The position numbers and the translations under genes are program-made. Shown one piece after another: positions 54,441 to 63,206 of a stretch of DNA of 64,000 nt (position 1 is the stretch's first letter; each line of letters begins with the position of its first letter). This stretch comes from Mesorhizobium xinjiangense. GTDB taxonomy: Bacteria; Pseudomonadota; Alphaproteobacteria; Rhizobiales; Rhizobiaceae. The stretch is from the NCBI RefSeq assembly GCF_009749525.1, contig NZ_WOAC01000005.1, forward strand, positions 62,001 to 126,000, read 5' to 3'. The notes under the pieces are model-generated. The model was not told the DNA's origin. It made no database searches and was given only the letters and a program-made list of their open reading frames with translations.

Positions 54441-55451
54441 ATGAAGATCTGCATCTATGGAGCGGGCGCGATCGGCGGCTACATGGCGGTGATGCTCAAG
54501 CGCGGTGGCGCCGACGTGTCGCTGATCGCCCGCGGCGCCCATCTTCAGGCCATTCGCGACAAGGGCCTGGCGCTTCGCCTCAAGGATGAGGAGTTTGTCG
54601 AGCGCCTGCCGGCGACCAGCGACCCGAACGATCTCGGTCCGCAGGATTATGTGGTGGTGGCGCTGAAGGCGCATCAGGCCTGGGAGGTCGCCGAACACAT
54701 GACGCCGCTCCTCGGCGAGCAGACATCGGTGGTGACGGCGCAGAACGGCGTGCCATGGTGGTATTTCCACGGTCTTGGCCCGGATTACGAGGGCATGCGG
54801 CTCAACAGCGTCGATCCGCAGGACCGGCAATGGAACGCGATCGGGCCCGAAAGGGTCATCGGCGCCACAGTCTATCCCGCGGCCGAGATCGCCGAACCCG
54901 GGGTCATCAAGCATATTTACGGCGACCAGTTCGGACTGGGCGAGCCGGATCGCAGCGAGAGCGAGCGGGTCCGGAACCTGGCGACAGCATTGGAAGCCGG
55001 TGGGCTTCGCCCGCGCCTTTATGACGATATCCGCAACGATATCTGGCTCAAGCTGTGGGGTAATCTCTGCTTCAATCCCATTTCGGCGCTGACCGGCGCG
55101 ACGCTCGACATCGTTGCCACCGACGAAGGCACGCGCGGTCTCGCGCGCAACATGATGCTGGAAGCCCAGGCGATCGGCGAGCATTTCGGCGCCAGCTTCC
55201 GTGTCGATGTCGAGCGGCGCATCAACGGCGCGGCCGGGGTCGGCGCGCACCGCACCTCGATGCTGCAGGATGTCGACAAGGGGCGGCCGATCGAGCTCGA
55301 TGCGCTGCTGACCAGCGTGCAGGAAATGGGCCGGCTGGCGAAGATCGACACGCCTTTCATCGACAGCGTCCTGGCGCTGGCGCAGCAGATGGGCCGCGTG
55401 AAAGGGCTCTATCCGGTATTCCCTGAGTCCGTGACGGGTCAAAACGCCTGA
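54441..55451 (+). CDS. Ketopantoate reductase (PanE/ApbA) family oxidoreductase
   Basis: 336 residues: Rossmann GAGAIGGY at residues 7-14, VVVALKAHQ, and the C-terminal helical domain with LKLWGNLCFNPISALTGATL (catalytic Lys in this family). ATG 54441 follows AAAGGGAG. Such paralogues reduce 2-keto acids other than ketopantoate. It shares operator type with the oxalate/CoA genes and precedes a FAH-family gene, so it probably acts on a short hydroxy- or keto-acid rather than in CoA biosynthesis. Confidence 0.8.
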   Translation: MKICIYGAGAIGGYMAVMLKRGGADVSLIARGAHLQAIRDKGLALRLKDEEFVERLPATSDPNDLGPQDYVVVALKAHQAWEVAEHMTPLLGEQTSVVTAQNGVPWWYFHGLGPDYEGMRLNSVDPQDRQWNAIGPERVIGATVYPAAEIAEPGVIKHIYGDQFGLGEPDRSESERVRNLATALEAGGLRPRLYDDIRNDIWLKLWGNLCFNPISALTGATLDIVATDEGTRGLARNMMLEAQAIGEHFGASFRVDVERRINGAAGVGAHRTSMLQDVDKGRPIELDALLTSVQEMGRLAKIDTPFIDSVLALAQQMGRVKGLYPVFPESVTGQNA

Positions 55452-55458
55452 CTTCATA

Positions 55459-55512
55459 GAGCATGTCCCACTCAAACGGAATCGTTTGAGCGAAAGGTAC
55501 ATGCTCCAACAA
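55459..55512. repeat. Palindromic intergenic element
   Basis: AGAGCATGTCCCACTCAAAC, then GGAATCGTTTGAGCGAAAGG; inverted repeat ACTCAAACGG / CGTTTGAGCG at its centre. Same family as the elements at 56421 and 59083. Confidence 0.8.
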
Positions 55513-55636
55513 AACGAGCTGGCGCGCATATCTTTCCCGACACGGCGAAATGCTGCCGTGGCGCCACCGCACACCGGCGCGTTCGTGCTTCGCTTGGGCG
55601 CGGGCGGGATTTTCAATCAAACAGGGAGGAAAGAAG

Positions 55637-56410
55637 ATGGCGCAATGGGCGCGTTTTGAAGAGGACGGGCAGGAACGCTTCGGCCGCATCGAGGGTGACG
55701 AGATCGTCGTGCATGAGGGCGATCTTTTCGACGGTCCACGACCGACCGGGACGCGCTGTCCATTGAACGCAGCGAAGCTGTTGCCGCCGTGCAATCCTTC
55801 CAAGATCATCGCGCTGTGGAACAATTTTCATCAGCTCGCCGCCAAGCTGGAGGTCGCCGAGCCGGAAGAGCCGCTCTATCTGCTGAAAGCGGTTTCGAGC
55901 GTCGCGGCTCCGGGCGCGGACATAAGACGTCCGGCATCCTATACCGAGAGGGTGGTCTATGAAGGCGAGCTGGGCATCGTAATCGGACGCGAAATCAGCG
56001 ATGCCTCGGAGGAGGAGGCCGCCGACGCCATCTTCGGCTTCACCTGCGTCAACGACGTCACGGCGAGCGACATCATCGGCCGCGACAAGACCTTTGCGCA
56101 ATGGGCGCGGGCCAAGAGCTTCGACGGTTTCGGTCCCTTCGGGCCGGTGATTGCGACCGGGCTCGATCCGGCTGGGCTTTCCGTGCGCACCGAACTCAAT
56201 GGCGCGGAGCGGCAGAACTATCCCCTGAACGACATGATCTTTGCGCCCGCGCGGCTGATCAGCCTGCTTTCGCGCGACATGACCCTGCTTCCGGGCGATC
56301 TCGTTTGCTGCGGCACATCGCTCGGCGTCGGCTCGATGAAGGAGAAGGTCAATACCGTCTCGGTGACGATCGAAGGCGTCGGCACGCTGACCAACCGGTT
56401 CCTGCAATAA
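55637..56410 (+). CDS. Fumarylacetoacetate hydrolase (FAH) family protein
   Basis: 257 residues. FAH-fold metal site seen in VVYEGELGIVIGREI (Glu ligands) and CVNDVTASDI (Asp). KTFAQWARAKSFDGFGPFGP and VCCGTSLGVGSM complete the family pattern. Members include oxaloacetate decarboxylase/tautomerase, acylpyruvases and 2-keto-3-deoxy acid hydrolases. Start ATG 55637 after GGGAGG. Likely in the same transcript as the PanE-like gene, separated by a palindromic repeat. Confidence 0.83.
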   Translation: MAQWARFEEDGQERFGRIEGDEIVVHEGDLFDGPRPTGTRCPLNAAKLLPPCNPSKIIALWNNFHQLAAKLEVAEPEEPLYLLKAVSSVAAPGADIRRPASYTERVVYEGELGIVIGREISDASEEEAADAIFGFTCVNDVTASDIIGRDKTFAQWARAKSFDGFGPFGPVIATGLDPAGLSVRTELNGAERQNYPLNDMIFAPARLISLLSRDMTLLPGDLVCCGTSLGVGSMKEKVNTVSVTIEGVGTLTNRFLQ

Positions 56411-56420
56411 TCATCGGTGA

Positions 56421-56603
56421 TGCCGCGCCAGATCAATATGTTGGAACATGTGCCTTTCGCTCAAACGATTCCGTTTGAGCGGGACATGTTCAAGCGCGCG
56501 TTCGCTTCAAACGGAAACGTTTGAAGCAAAGATATGCGCGCCAGGTCAATATACTGGAACATGTGCCTTTCGCTCAAACGATTCCGTTTGAGCGGGACAT
56601 GTT
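56421..56603. repeat. Tandem palindromic intergenic elements
   Basis: Two near-identical units (about 56424-56491 and 56536-56603), each with CGCTCAAACG / CGTTTGAGCG arms around ATTC and ending GGGACATGTTC. They flank a related CTTCAAACG / CGTTTGAAG palindrome. The second unit abuts the SucD-like stop at 56604, so it may also act as the 3-prime hairpin of both convergent transcripts. Confidence 0.85.
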
Positions 56604-57485
56604 CTATGCGGCGACCAGCATCGCCCGGCGCATCGTCTCGCCAACCAGATGCGGGCTTTCCGCAATGGATACGCCGGCATCGGCAAGGGCGCGGATCTTG
56701 CCCTCGGCGCTGCTCACCGCATCCTGGATGATGGCACCGCTGTGGCCCATGCGCCGCCGCGTCGGGGCGTGGCGCCCGACAATCAGTGCAACGACCGGCA
56801 TGCCGGCGTTCTCCGCCGCGATGAACTCGGCCAGTTCCTCTTCTTCGCGCCCGCCGATCTCACCGACAAGGACGACGCCATGCGTGTCGGGGTCGGCGAG
56901 GAAGAGCTTGAAGCAGTCGCGCATGGCGAGACCGTGGATCGGGTCGCCGCCAATGCCCACGCTGGTCGACTGGCCGAGCCCGGCAGCGCTTAACTGTGCG
57001 ACGACCTCGCTGGTCAGCGAAGCCGAGCGCGAAATGATCCCGACATTGCCCTTGCGCGCGCTGCCGGTGGCCATGACGCCGATCTTGCACAGGCCCGGCG
57101 CCAGGATGCCCTGGGAATTGGGGCCGATCAGCACGGTCTTCGTCTCTTGCAGTGCGTCGCGCACGCGGATCATGTCGTGCAGCGGCACGCGTTCGGTCAG
57201 CGCGACGATGAGCGGCGTCTCCGCCTCGATCGCCTCGATCATCGCCGCGGCGGCATGGTCGGGCGGGACGAACACCATGCTGGCATTGGCATTGGTCTCA
57301 TCCATGGCTTGCGCAACCGTGTCGAAGACCGGCAGGTCGAGATGACGGCTGCCGCCCTTGCCCGGCCGCACGCCGCCGACGACGCGGGTTCCGTATTCGA
57401 TCATGGCGGCGGAATAGTGCGTGCCGGCTCGGCCGGTCATGCCCTGGCAGATCACGCGCGTGTCGGCGTCGATCAATATGCTCAT
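56604..57485 (-). CDS. Acyl-CoA ligase alpha subunit, SucD/MtkB-like
   Basis: 293 residues: CoA-binding Rossmann-like domain (VICQGMTGRAGTHYSAAMIEYGT) and ligase domain with the phospho-His block GRHAPTRRRMGHSGAI. Forms an ADP- or GDP-linked succinate/malate-CoA ligase with the beta subunit next door. Start overlaps the beta stop (ATGA). The housekeeping sucCD normally sits with TCA genes; this copy sits with frc/oxc, so malate or another dicarboxylate is a likely substrate (inferred). Confidence 0.84.
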   Translation of the reverse strand: MSILIDADTRVICQGMTGRAGTHYSAAMIEYGTRVVGGVRPGKGGSRHLDLPVFDTVAQAMDETNANASMVFVPPDHAAAAMIEAIEAETPLIVALTERVPLHDMIRVRDALQETKTVLIGPNSQGILAPGLCKIGVMATGSARKGNVGIISRSASLTSEVVAQLSAAGLGQSTSVGIGGDPIHGLAMRDCFKLFLADPDTHGVVLVGEIGGREEEELAEFIAAENAGMPVVALIVGRHAPTRRRMGHSGAIIQDAVSSAEGKIRALADAGVSIAESPHLVGETMRRAMLVAA

Positions 57486-58663
57486 TGTCTAGCTCCCGCG
57501 GATTGGGCGGCATCGACCGCGCGGCTGACGGCAGTCCACATGTCGGGACAGTCGATGACCTTGCAGCCGAAATTCTTGAAACGGAACCGGGCATATTCGG
57601 CATTGTTGCCGGCAAGCCGAACGATGGTGGGGCACGAGCGGCCGGTGCGCCGCATGGCAATGCCGAGCCCGTCGGCGATGATGTCACAAGGCTGCATGCC
57701 GCCGCCATGCACGTTGACCAGAATGGACCGTACGGAGGGGTTCTCCAACAGCATGGCGAAGCCGTGGGCGACATCGAGACTGGTGGCGGTGGTGCGGATA
57801 TCCATGAAGTTGGCGGGACGGCCGTTGGCGGCGTGCACCATATCGAGTGTCGCCAGCCCCAGGCCGGCGCCGTTGACGGCGATACCGATGTCGCCGTCCA
57901 GGCGCACATAGTTGAGCTGGTGATCCTGCGCGCCCATCTCGATCTTGTCGTCGTCCTCGTCGTCGCGCAGTGCATTCAGATCGGGATGCCGGAAGAGCGC
58001 GTTGTCGTCGAGGATCATTTTTGCGTCGAGCGCCACCAGTTCCCCGGTTGTCGTCACGGCCAGCGGGTTGATCTCAATGAGCGTGGCGTCGAGCTCGATG
58101 AGAGCTGTACGCAGTTGCCCGACGAGTGTCGTAAACGCGGATTGAAGGTCGCGGGAAAGCCCGAGCCGCTCGGCAAGCGCCTCGATGTCCTTGCGCGGCA
58201 CCTCGCCTCCGGCGCCCGTCTCAAGGCGCTCCACATGCGCCTCGCCGGACCTGACGCGTTCCTCGATGTCGCCACTGCCTTCGGGGCCGGCCAGGATGAC
58301 GATCGACGCCGTGGCCGTGTCGATCAGCAATGACAGATAGAGCGTTGCGGACGGCTCAAGGGCCTCCTCGACAAGCACCTTGTCGACCGCATAGCCGGCC
58401 GAACCGGTCTGGTTGGTCACAAGCCTGCGTCCAAGAAGCTGCTGCGTCGCAGTGGCCGCCGCTTGCGGGCTCGTCACGAGCGCCACACCGCCGGATTGGC
58501 CGCGCCCGCCGGCCGGAATCTGCGCCTTGACGGCAAACCGTTCGGCGCCGAGTTCTTCGGCCAGCCGACGCGCATCCCGCGGTGCCTCCACCATACGTCC
58601 GCGCGGTGTCAGCACCCCGTAACGCGCGAGCAGTTCCTTGGCCTGATATTCGTGCAGCTTCAT
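57482..58663 (-). CDS. Acyl-CoA ligase beta subunit, SucC/MtkA-like
   Basis: 393 residues: ATP-grasp domain starting MKLHEYQAKELLARYGV, with VKAQIPAGGRGQSGGV and INPLAVTTTGELVALDAKM (metal site), then a C-terminal CoA-ligase domain with ILVNVHGGGMQPCDIIADG. ATG 58663 follows GGAGGAG. An operator candidate lies 46 nt upstream. Confidence 0.85.
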   Translation of the reverse strand: MKLHEYQAKELLARYGVLTPRGRMVEAPRDARRLAEELGAERFAVKAQIPAGGRGQSGGVALVTSPQAAATATQQLLGRRLVTNQTGSAGYAVDKVLVEEALEPSATLYLSLLIDTATASIVILAGPEGSGDIEERVRSGEAHVERLETGAGGEVPRKDIEALAERLGLSRDLQSAFTTLVGQLRTALIELDATLIEINPLAVTTTGELVALDAKMILDDNALFRHPDLNALRDDEDDDKIEMGAQDHQLNYVRLDGDIGIAVNGAGLGLATLDMVHAANGRPANFMDIRTTATSLDVAHGFAMLLENPSVRSILVNVHGGGMQPCDIIADGLGIAMRRTGRSCPTIVRLAGNNAEYARFRFKNFGCKVIDCPDMWTAVSRAVDAAQSAGARQ

Positions 58664-58708
58664 GGCCGTCTCCTCCCCGGAATGGTGGCTCATGGTGCGA
58701 AACCTAGA

Positions 58709-58727
58709 TTGGCATACATAATGCCAA
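58709..58727. promoter_or_regulatory. Operator candidate, site 2 of TGRYAT-N5-ATRCCA set
   Basis: TTGGCAT-ACATA-ATGCCAA, 7-bp perfect arms, 46 nt upstream of the SucC-like start. It is almost identical in arms to site 3 upstream of oxc. Confidence 0.72.
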
Positions 58728-58788
58728 TACTGAGGCCGACTGTCAATCGGGGAGGGGGAGTGCTGCAGGGCAGACGTTTGAGAGTTTT

Positions 58789-58971
58789 GTGCCCCTTCGC
58801 ACCCCCCTCTGCCCTGCCGGGATCTCCCCCTCAAGGGGGAGATCGCTGTCATCGCGGCTTTCGCCAATCGCCGACATCGAAAAAACAGGCTCGGAAAAAG
58901 CGGCCGGCGCAATCTCCCCCCTTGCGGGGGAGATGTCGGCGAAGCCGACAGAGGGGGGGTGTGAAGGGCAC
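58789..58971. repeat. MITE-like element with 23-bp terminal inverted repeats
   Basis: The ends 58789-58811 and 58949-58971 are inverted copies differing at a few positions (left starts GTGCCCCTTCGCAC, right ends GTGAAGGGCAC). Inside are two further hairpins (GATCTCCCC / GGGGAGATC and TCTCCCCC / GGGGGAGA). No coding capacity. Similar CTCCCCC-rich hairpin elements are common between genes in Hyphomicrobiales. Confidence 0.75.
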
Positions 58972-58980
58972 TGACCCCTA

Positions 58981-59082
58981 GATCGGTTCACCGCTTCGCG
59001 GAATCGGTTCGCCAATCTAACTCTTTGATTCGACGCAATTCCGGACGGAGAACCGGCTTCCACTTCTCCTGGAATTGCTCTA
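58981..59082 (-). repeat. 102-bp dispersed intergenic repeat, copy 2
   Basis: Inverted copy of 43211-43312, nearly identical over its full length. It lies between the MITE-like element and a palindromic element, and in copy 1 too the repeat is followed by a palindromic element. Confidence 0.85.
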
Positions 59083-59194
59083 GCGCGCGTTCGCTTCAAA
59101 CGGAAACGTTTGAAGCGAAGATATGCGCGCCAAATCAATATGTTGGAGCATGTACCTTTCGCTCAAACGATCCCGTTTGAGCGAGACATGTTCT
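59083..59194. repeat. Palindromic intergenic elements (composite)
   Basis: TTCGCTTCAAACG / CGTTTGAAGCGAA palindrome (about 59090-59119) followed by CGCTCAAACG / CGTTTGAGCG (about 59159-59182) and GACATGTTC. Same order as in the 56421 cluster. Confidence 0.82.
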
Positions 59195-59245
59195 AAGTAA
59201 TCTCTCTGCCGAGCCTGCTTCCGCGACCAGGACCGGGCGGCAACG

Positions 59246-59274
59246 AAAAAGCGGCGGCACATGGGTGCCGCCGC
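59246..59274 (-). terminator. Rho-independent terminator of the frc/oxc operon
   Basis: On the minus strand GCGGCGGCAC, CCAT-type loop, GTGCCGCCGC followed by TTTTTCG. It lies 19 nt after the frc stop. Confidence 0.85.
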
Positions 59275-59292
59275 AATGCCCGCCGAAGACGG

Positions 59293-60567
59293 CTATTCCG
59301 CCGCGAGCTTGGCCGGCTCCCCGATGGCTCCGCTGCCGCGCAGCTCCTCGAGGGCCGTGTCGTCGAACTTCAAGACGTCGCGCAGGATCTCCTCGGTATG
59401 CTCGCCGAGCAGCGGCGAGCGCGTCACCTCGGTCGGGCTGTCGGACAGCTTGATCGGGTTGCCGACCGACAGATAGGAGCCGCGCACGGGATGCTCGACT
59501 TCGACGATCGTGCCGGTCGCCCGCAGCGAGGCATCCTCCGCCAGTTCCTTCATCGACAGGATCGGGCCGCAGGGAATGTCCCGCTCATTGAGGACCTTCA
59601 TCACTTCGAACTTGTCGTGCGTCTCGGTCCACCGCTCGATGCGCTCGAAAACCGCATTGAGGCGCGGCAGCCGGGCATTCGGCGTGGCGTAATCGGGATC
59701 GGTTTTCCAGCCCGGCTCGCCGATGACGTCGCAGATCGCCTCCCAGACGGGAGCCTGGGTGATGAAGTAGATATAGGCGTTGGGATCGTTCTCCCAGCCC
59801 TTGCATTTGAGGATGCGGCCGGGCTGGCCGCCGCCGGAATCGTTGCCCGCGCGCGGCACGGCGTCGCCGAACTCGAAGCCTTCGCCATACTGGCTGTATT
59901 CCTTGAGCGGGCCATGGGCGAGGCGCTGCTGGTCGCGCAGCTTGACCCGGCACAGATTGAGCACGCCGTCCTGCATGGCCGCCGTGACCTTCTGGCCGCG
60001 CCCGGTCTTGGTGCGCTGGTAGAGCGCGGTGACGATGCCGAGGCACAGATGCAGCCCGGTGCCAGAATCGCCGATCTGGGCGCCGGTCACCAGCGGCAGG
60101 CCGTCGCGGAAGCCGGTCGTGGACGCCGCACCGCCGGTGCACTGGGCAACATTCTCATAGACCTTGCAGTCCTGATAGGGCCCCGGGCCGAAGCCCTTGA
60201 TCGAGGCGACGATCATGGCCGGGTTGAGCTCCTGGATGCGCTCCCAGGTAAAGCCCATGCGGTCGAGCGCGCCGGGCGCGAAATTCTCCACCAAGACGTC
60301 GCAGCTCTTGATCAGCGCCTCGAGCACCTTCTTGCCCTGCTCGGTCTTGGTATTGAGCGTGATCGACCGCTTGTTGTGGTTGAGCATGGTGAAATAGAGG
60401 CTGTCGGCCTCGGCCAGGTCGCGCAGCTGGCCACGGGTGATGTCGCCCGTGCCGGGACGCTCGACCTTGATCACGTCGGCGCCGAACCAGGCCAGCAGCT
60501 GCGTGCAGGTCGGGCCGGACTGGACATGGGTGAAATCGAGGATACGGACGCCTTCAAGCGCTTTCAT
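59293..60567 (-). CDS. frc: Formyl-CoA:oxalate CoA-transferase
   Basis: 424-residue class III CoA-transferase with the Frc N-terminus [40 protein letters not shown] and the catalytic-Asp region [15 protein letters not shown], plus [11 protein letters not shown]. Transfers CoA from formyl-CoA to oxalate. Length equals the family norm. ATG 60567 lies 7 nt after AGGAG. Second gene of an operon with oxc. Confidence 0.92.
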   Translation of the reverse strand: MKALEGVRILDFTHVQSGPTCTQLLAWFGADVIKVERPGTGDITRGQLRDLAEADSLYFTMLNHNKRSITLNTKTEQGKKVLEALIKSCDVLVENFAPGALDRMGFTWERIQELNPAMIVASIKGFGPGPYQDCKVYENVAQCTGGAASTTGFRDGLPLVTGAQIGDSGTGLHLCLGIVTALYQRTKTGRGQKVTAAMQDGVLNLCRVKLRDQQRLAHGPLKEYSQYGEGFEFGDAVPRAGNDSGGGQPGRILKCKGWENDPNAYIYFITQAPVWEAICDVIGEPGWKTDPDYATPNARLPRLNAVFERIERWTETHDKFEVMKVLNERDIPCGPILSMKELAEDASLRATGTIVEVEHPVRGSYLSVGNPIKLSDSPTEVTRSPLLGEHTEEILRDVLKFDDTALEELRGSGAIGEPAKLAAE

Positions 60568-60577
60568 TGTCATGCTC

Positions 60578-62320
60578 CTATTTCTTCTTTCCGACCACGC
60601 TTTGCGGGTTGAGATTGCCGATACGGCCGCTTTCGGTGCCGGCCGTGGGATCGATGACCGCGTTGACGAGGGTTGGTTTGCCTGAGTCCATCGCTTCGCT
60701 GACGGCGCGGTAAAGCTCGTCGGGCGTCGTCGCATTGACGCCGACACCGCCAAAGGCCTCCATCATCTTGTCGTAGCGCGAGTCCTTGACGAAGACCGTC
60801 GTGCCGGGGTCGCGCCCTGTCGGATCCTGATCCGTGCCGCGATAGATGCCGTTGTTGTTGAAGATGACCACGCAGACCGGCAGGTCGTAGCGGCAGATGG
60901 TTTCCACTTCCATGCCGCAGAAGCCGAAGGCGGAATCCCCCTCGACGGCCAGGACCGGCTTTCCGGTTTCCACAGCGGCGGCGATCGCCGAGCCCATGCC
61001 GACGCCCATGACGCCCCAGGTGCCGACGTCGAGGCGCTTGCGCGGTTGGTACATGTCGATCACGCCGCGGGCGAGATCGAGCGTGTTGGCGCCTTCATTG
61101 ACCAGAATGGCATCCGGCCGTTCCTTGATGACGGTGCGCAAGGCCCCGAGAGCGCCATGGAAATCCATCGGGATGGAGTTCTTTTTCAGGCGCAGCGCCA
61201 TCTTGCCGATGTTCTGCTCTTTCTTGGCGTTGATGGCGTCGGTCCACTCGGCAGGCGGGGTCGGCCAATTGTCGCCCAACCCGTCGAGCAAGGCCGAAAT
61301 GCACGAGCCGATGTCGCCGACCACCGGTGCGGCAATCTCGACATTGGAATCCATTTCCTTGGGCTCGATGTCCACCTGGATGAACTTTTTCGGATTCTCG
61401 CCCCAGCTCTTGCCCTTGCCATGCGACAAGAGCCAGTTTAGCCGGGCGCCGACGAGCATGACGACATCGGACTCCTTGAGAACGGTCGAACGGGCCGCCC
61501 CCGCCGATTGCGGATGCACGTCGGGCAGCAGGCCCTTGGCCATGCTCATCTGCAGGAAGGGGATGCCGCTTTTTTCGACAAAGTCGCGGATCGCCTCGTC
61601 GGCCTGTGCATAAGCCGCCCCCTTGCCGAAAATGATCAAAGGGCGCTTGGCGCTTTTGAGCACGTCGAGCGCACGATCGACGGCCGACGGGGCGGGGATC
61701 TGGGCCGGTGCGGGATCGATAACCTGAACCAGCGATTTCCTGCCCGCCTCGGCTTCCATGGTCTGCGGGAAAAGCTTTGCCGGCAGGTCGAGATAGACGC
61801 CGCCCGGCCGTCCGGAAACGGCCGCTCTTATGGCGCGCGCAACGCCGATGCCGATATCCTCGGCATGCAGCACGCGGAACGCCGCCTTGCACAGCGGCTT
61901 GGCGATGGCCAGTTGGTCCATCTCCTCGTAATCGCCCTGCTGCAGATCGACGACCTCGCGCTCGGAGGATCCGGAAACCAGGATCATCGGGAAACAGTTG
62001 GTGGTGGCGTTGGCCAGCGCCGTGAGCCCGTTCAGGAAGCCAGGTGCCGAAACGGTCAGGCAGATGCCGGGGGTCTTTGTCAGATAACCCGCAATACCCG
62101 CCGCATAACCGGCATGCTGTTCATGCCGGAAGGAAATGACGCGCATGCCTTGCGCCTGCGCCAGACGGCCGAGATCGGTGATCGGAATGCCGGGCACGCC
62201 GTAGATCGTGTTGATGCCGTTAAGCTTGAGCGCGTCGATGACGAGATGAAAGCCATCCGTCAGTTCCTGCTCCGTCCCCCCGGACGAACCGGCCTGGTCG
62301 ACTTTCGTGACGATTGTCAT
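60578..62320 (-). CDS. oxc: Oxalyl-CoA decarboxylase
   Basis: 580-residue thiamine-diphosphate enzyme: N-terminal pyrimidine domain with the activating Glu in [13 protein letters not shown], central domain, and C-terminal PP domain with [12 protein letters not shown] and NNNGIYRG (ThDP-Mg site). Decarboxylates oxalyl-CoA to formyl-CoA, closing the cycle with frc. ATG 62320 follows AGGAGG by 11 nt. Operator candidate site 3 lies about 150 nt upstream. Confidence 0.94.
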   Translation of the reverse strand: MTIVTKVDQAGSSGGTEQELTDGFHLVIDALKLNGINTIYGVPGIPITDLGRLAQAQGMRVISFRHEQHAGYAAGIAGYLTKTPGICLTVSAPGFLNGLTALANATTNCFPMILVSGSSEREVVDLQQGDYEEMDQLAIAKPLCKAAFRVLHAEDIGIGVARAIRAAVSGRPGGVYLDLPAKLFPQTMEAEAGRKSLVQVIDPAPAQIPAPSAVDRALDVLKSAKRPLIIFGKGAAYAQADEAIRDFVEKSGIPFLQMSMAKGLLPDVHPQSAGAARSTVLKESDVVMLVGARLNWLLSHGKGKSWGENPKKFIQVDIEPKEMDSNVEIAAPVVGDIGSCISALLDGLGDNWPTPPAEWTDAINAKKEQNIGKMALRLKKNSIPMDFHGALGALRTVIKERPDAILVNEGANTLDLARGVIDMYQPRKRLDVGTWGVMGVGMGSAIAAAVETGKPVLAVEGDSAFGFCGMEVETICRYDLPVCVVIFNNNGIYRGTDQDPTGRDPGTTVFVKDSRYDKMMEAFGGVGVNATTPDELYRAVSEAMDSGKPTLVNAVIDPTAGTESGRIGNLNPQSVVGKKK

Positions 62321-62472
62321 GGACGTGTTTCCTCCTCTTACGTCTGCTCGCCATTGTGTCGGCACGCACATCCCGACCGCCGGCATCCCACTCGGGCAAG
62401 ATGTCGGGCCGACCGGCAGCATCGCGCCACCGGAAACAGGCCCTTTTTCGAAGCCGTCATCGATCTAAGCTC

Positions 62473-62489
62473 TGGCATAACGAATGCCA
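62473..62489. promoter_or_regulatory. Operator candidate, site 3 of TGRYAT-N5-ATRCCA set
   Basis: TGGCAT-AACGA-ATGCCA upstream of oxc, 6-bp perfect arms with the same 5-nt spacing as the other sites. Confidence 0.7.
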
Positions 62490-62610
62490 AAAGTCAAACC
62501 TGGATCGACTGAAACGAGGACTGAAAAAGGCGCCGCATGCCGCGGCATTGCGGTGCCCGGTGGAGCGATGGCGACGAGGCGGCGGGATCGCGCATGGCGG
62601 CGCGGTCGCC

Positions 62611-62645
62611 TGGAGCATGTCCCGCTCAAACGGAAGCGTGCGACC
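62611..62645. repeat. Palindromic element fragment
   Basis: TGGAGCATGTCCCGCTCAAAC, then a diverged second arm (GGAAGCGTGCGACC). Half of the intergenic palindrome family, truncated. Confidence 0.6.
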
Positions 62646-62657
62646 GGCAAGCCGCAC

Positions 62658-62692
62658 GAAAAAAGGGGCCGCTGACGATCAGCGACCCCTTG
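62658..62692 (-). terminator. Rho-independent terminator of the small ORF
   Basis: On the minus strand AAGGGGTCGCTGA pairs with TCAGCGGCCCCTT (one internal mismatch) followed by TTTTCG. It lies 35 nt after the 62728 stop, supporting a separate short transcript. Confidence 0.75.
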
Positions 62693-62727
62693 AAAACGGT
62701 ATTGGCGCCGGCAAGGCCGGTGATTTC

Positions 62728-62877
62728 TCAAGCGTGGTGGCGTGCCGCATAGGGCGTGCCGGGCGCGGCGCCCTCGCGATGGAGAATGCGCCTGACGACG
62801 TTGCCGAGCGCCAGCCCGAGATCGAGCCACCATTGGTCGCGCCTGGAAAGATGGTCGTGATTGCGCTGCGTATTCAT
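62728..62877 (-). CDS. Small ORF of 49 residues, uncharacterised
   Basis: Starts MNTQRNHDHLSRRDQWWLDL with AGGAGAG 5 nt upstream of ATG 62877. Rich in His/Arg, with a possible amphipathic helix LDLGLALGNVVRRILH (residues 19-34). No family recognised. It has its own terminator and an operator candidate (site 4) 70 nt upstream, so it looks like an expressed, regulated small protein between oxc and the TctA permease. Could also be an unrelated short frame. Confidence 0.55.
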   Translation of the reverse strand: MNTQRNHDHLSRRDQWWLDLGLALGNVVRRILHREGAAPGTPYAARHHA

Positions 62878-62947
62878 CTGTCTCTCCTGAAAACCTTGGA
62901 GCCCATATTCGGCTCCCTTCCTATGGTTCTCATTTAATGCGCCGCCG

Positions 62948-62964
62948 TGATATTTTGTATACCA
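62948..62964. promoter_or_regulatory. Operator candidate, site 4 of TGRYAT-N5-ATRCCA set
   Basis: TGATAT-TTTGT-ATACCA, with one imperfect arm position, 71 nt upstream of the 49-residue ORF. Confidence 0.55.
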
Positions 62965-62977
62965 GATGCTGCATAGC

Positions 62978-63146
62978 ACCTTCGCGCCTGCAGCATAGCT
63001 GGTCGCCTTGCCGGGCGGCTGCCGCGACGATCGCTGGGCCGATGGGATCGCTGTTGCAGCGAATCGCGGCAACGCAGCGCGCATTCCTGGCGGAGGGTAC
63101 CGGCGCCGGAGGCCAGTGACGGCAATTGCGGCCGGACAAATGAAAC
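62978..63146. other. Non-coding spacer between the small ORF promoter and the TctA 3-prime end
   Basis: GC-rich sequence without a recognisable gene. Short frames lack ribosome sites. Confidence 0.5.
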
Positions 63147-63172
63147 GGCCGCCGCTCTTTCGAGCGGCGGCC
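63147..63172 (-). terminator. Hairpin after the TctA gene
   Basis: 11-bp perfect stem GGCCGCCGCTC / GAGCGGCGGCC, loop of 4, 34 nt after the TctA stop. On the minus strand it is followed by GTTTCATTTG, a weak T-rich tail. Confidence 0.75.
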
Positions 63173-63206
63173 GGGGATCAAACCATTTTTGAGGAGCAGT
63201 CCCTTC

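Noticed and set aside
58789-58974. Small frame reading SPLAGEMSAKPTEGG-type peptide
   Set aside because: This is the translation of the MITE-like hairpin element, not a protein.
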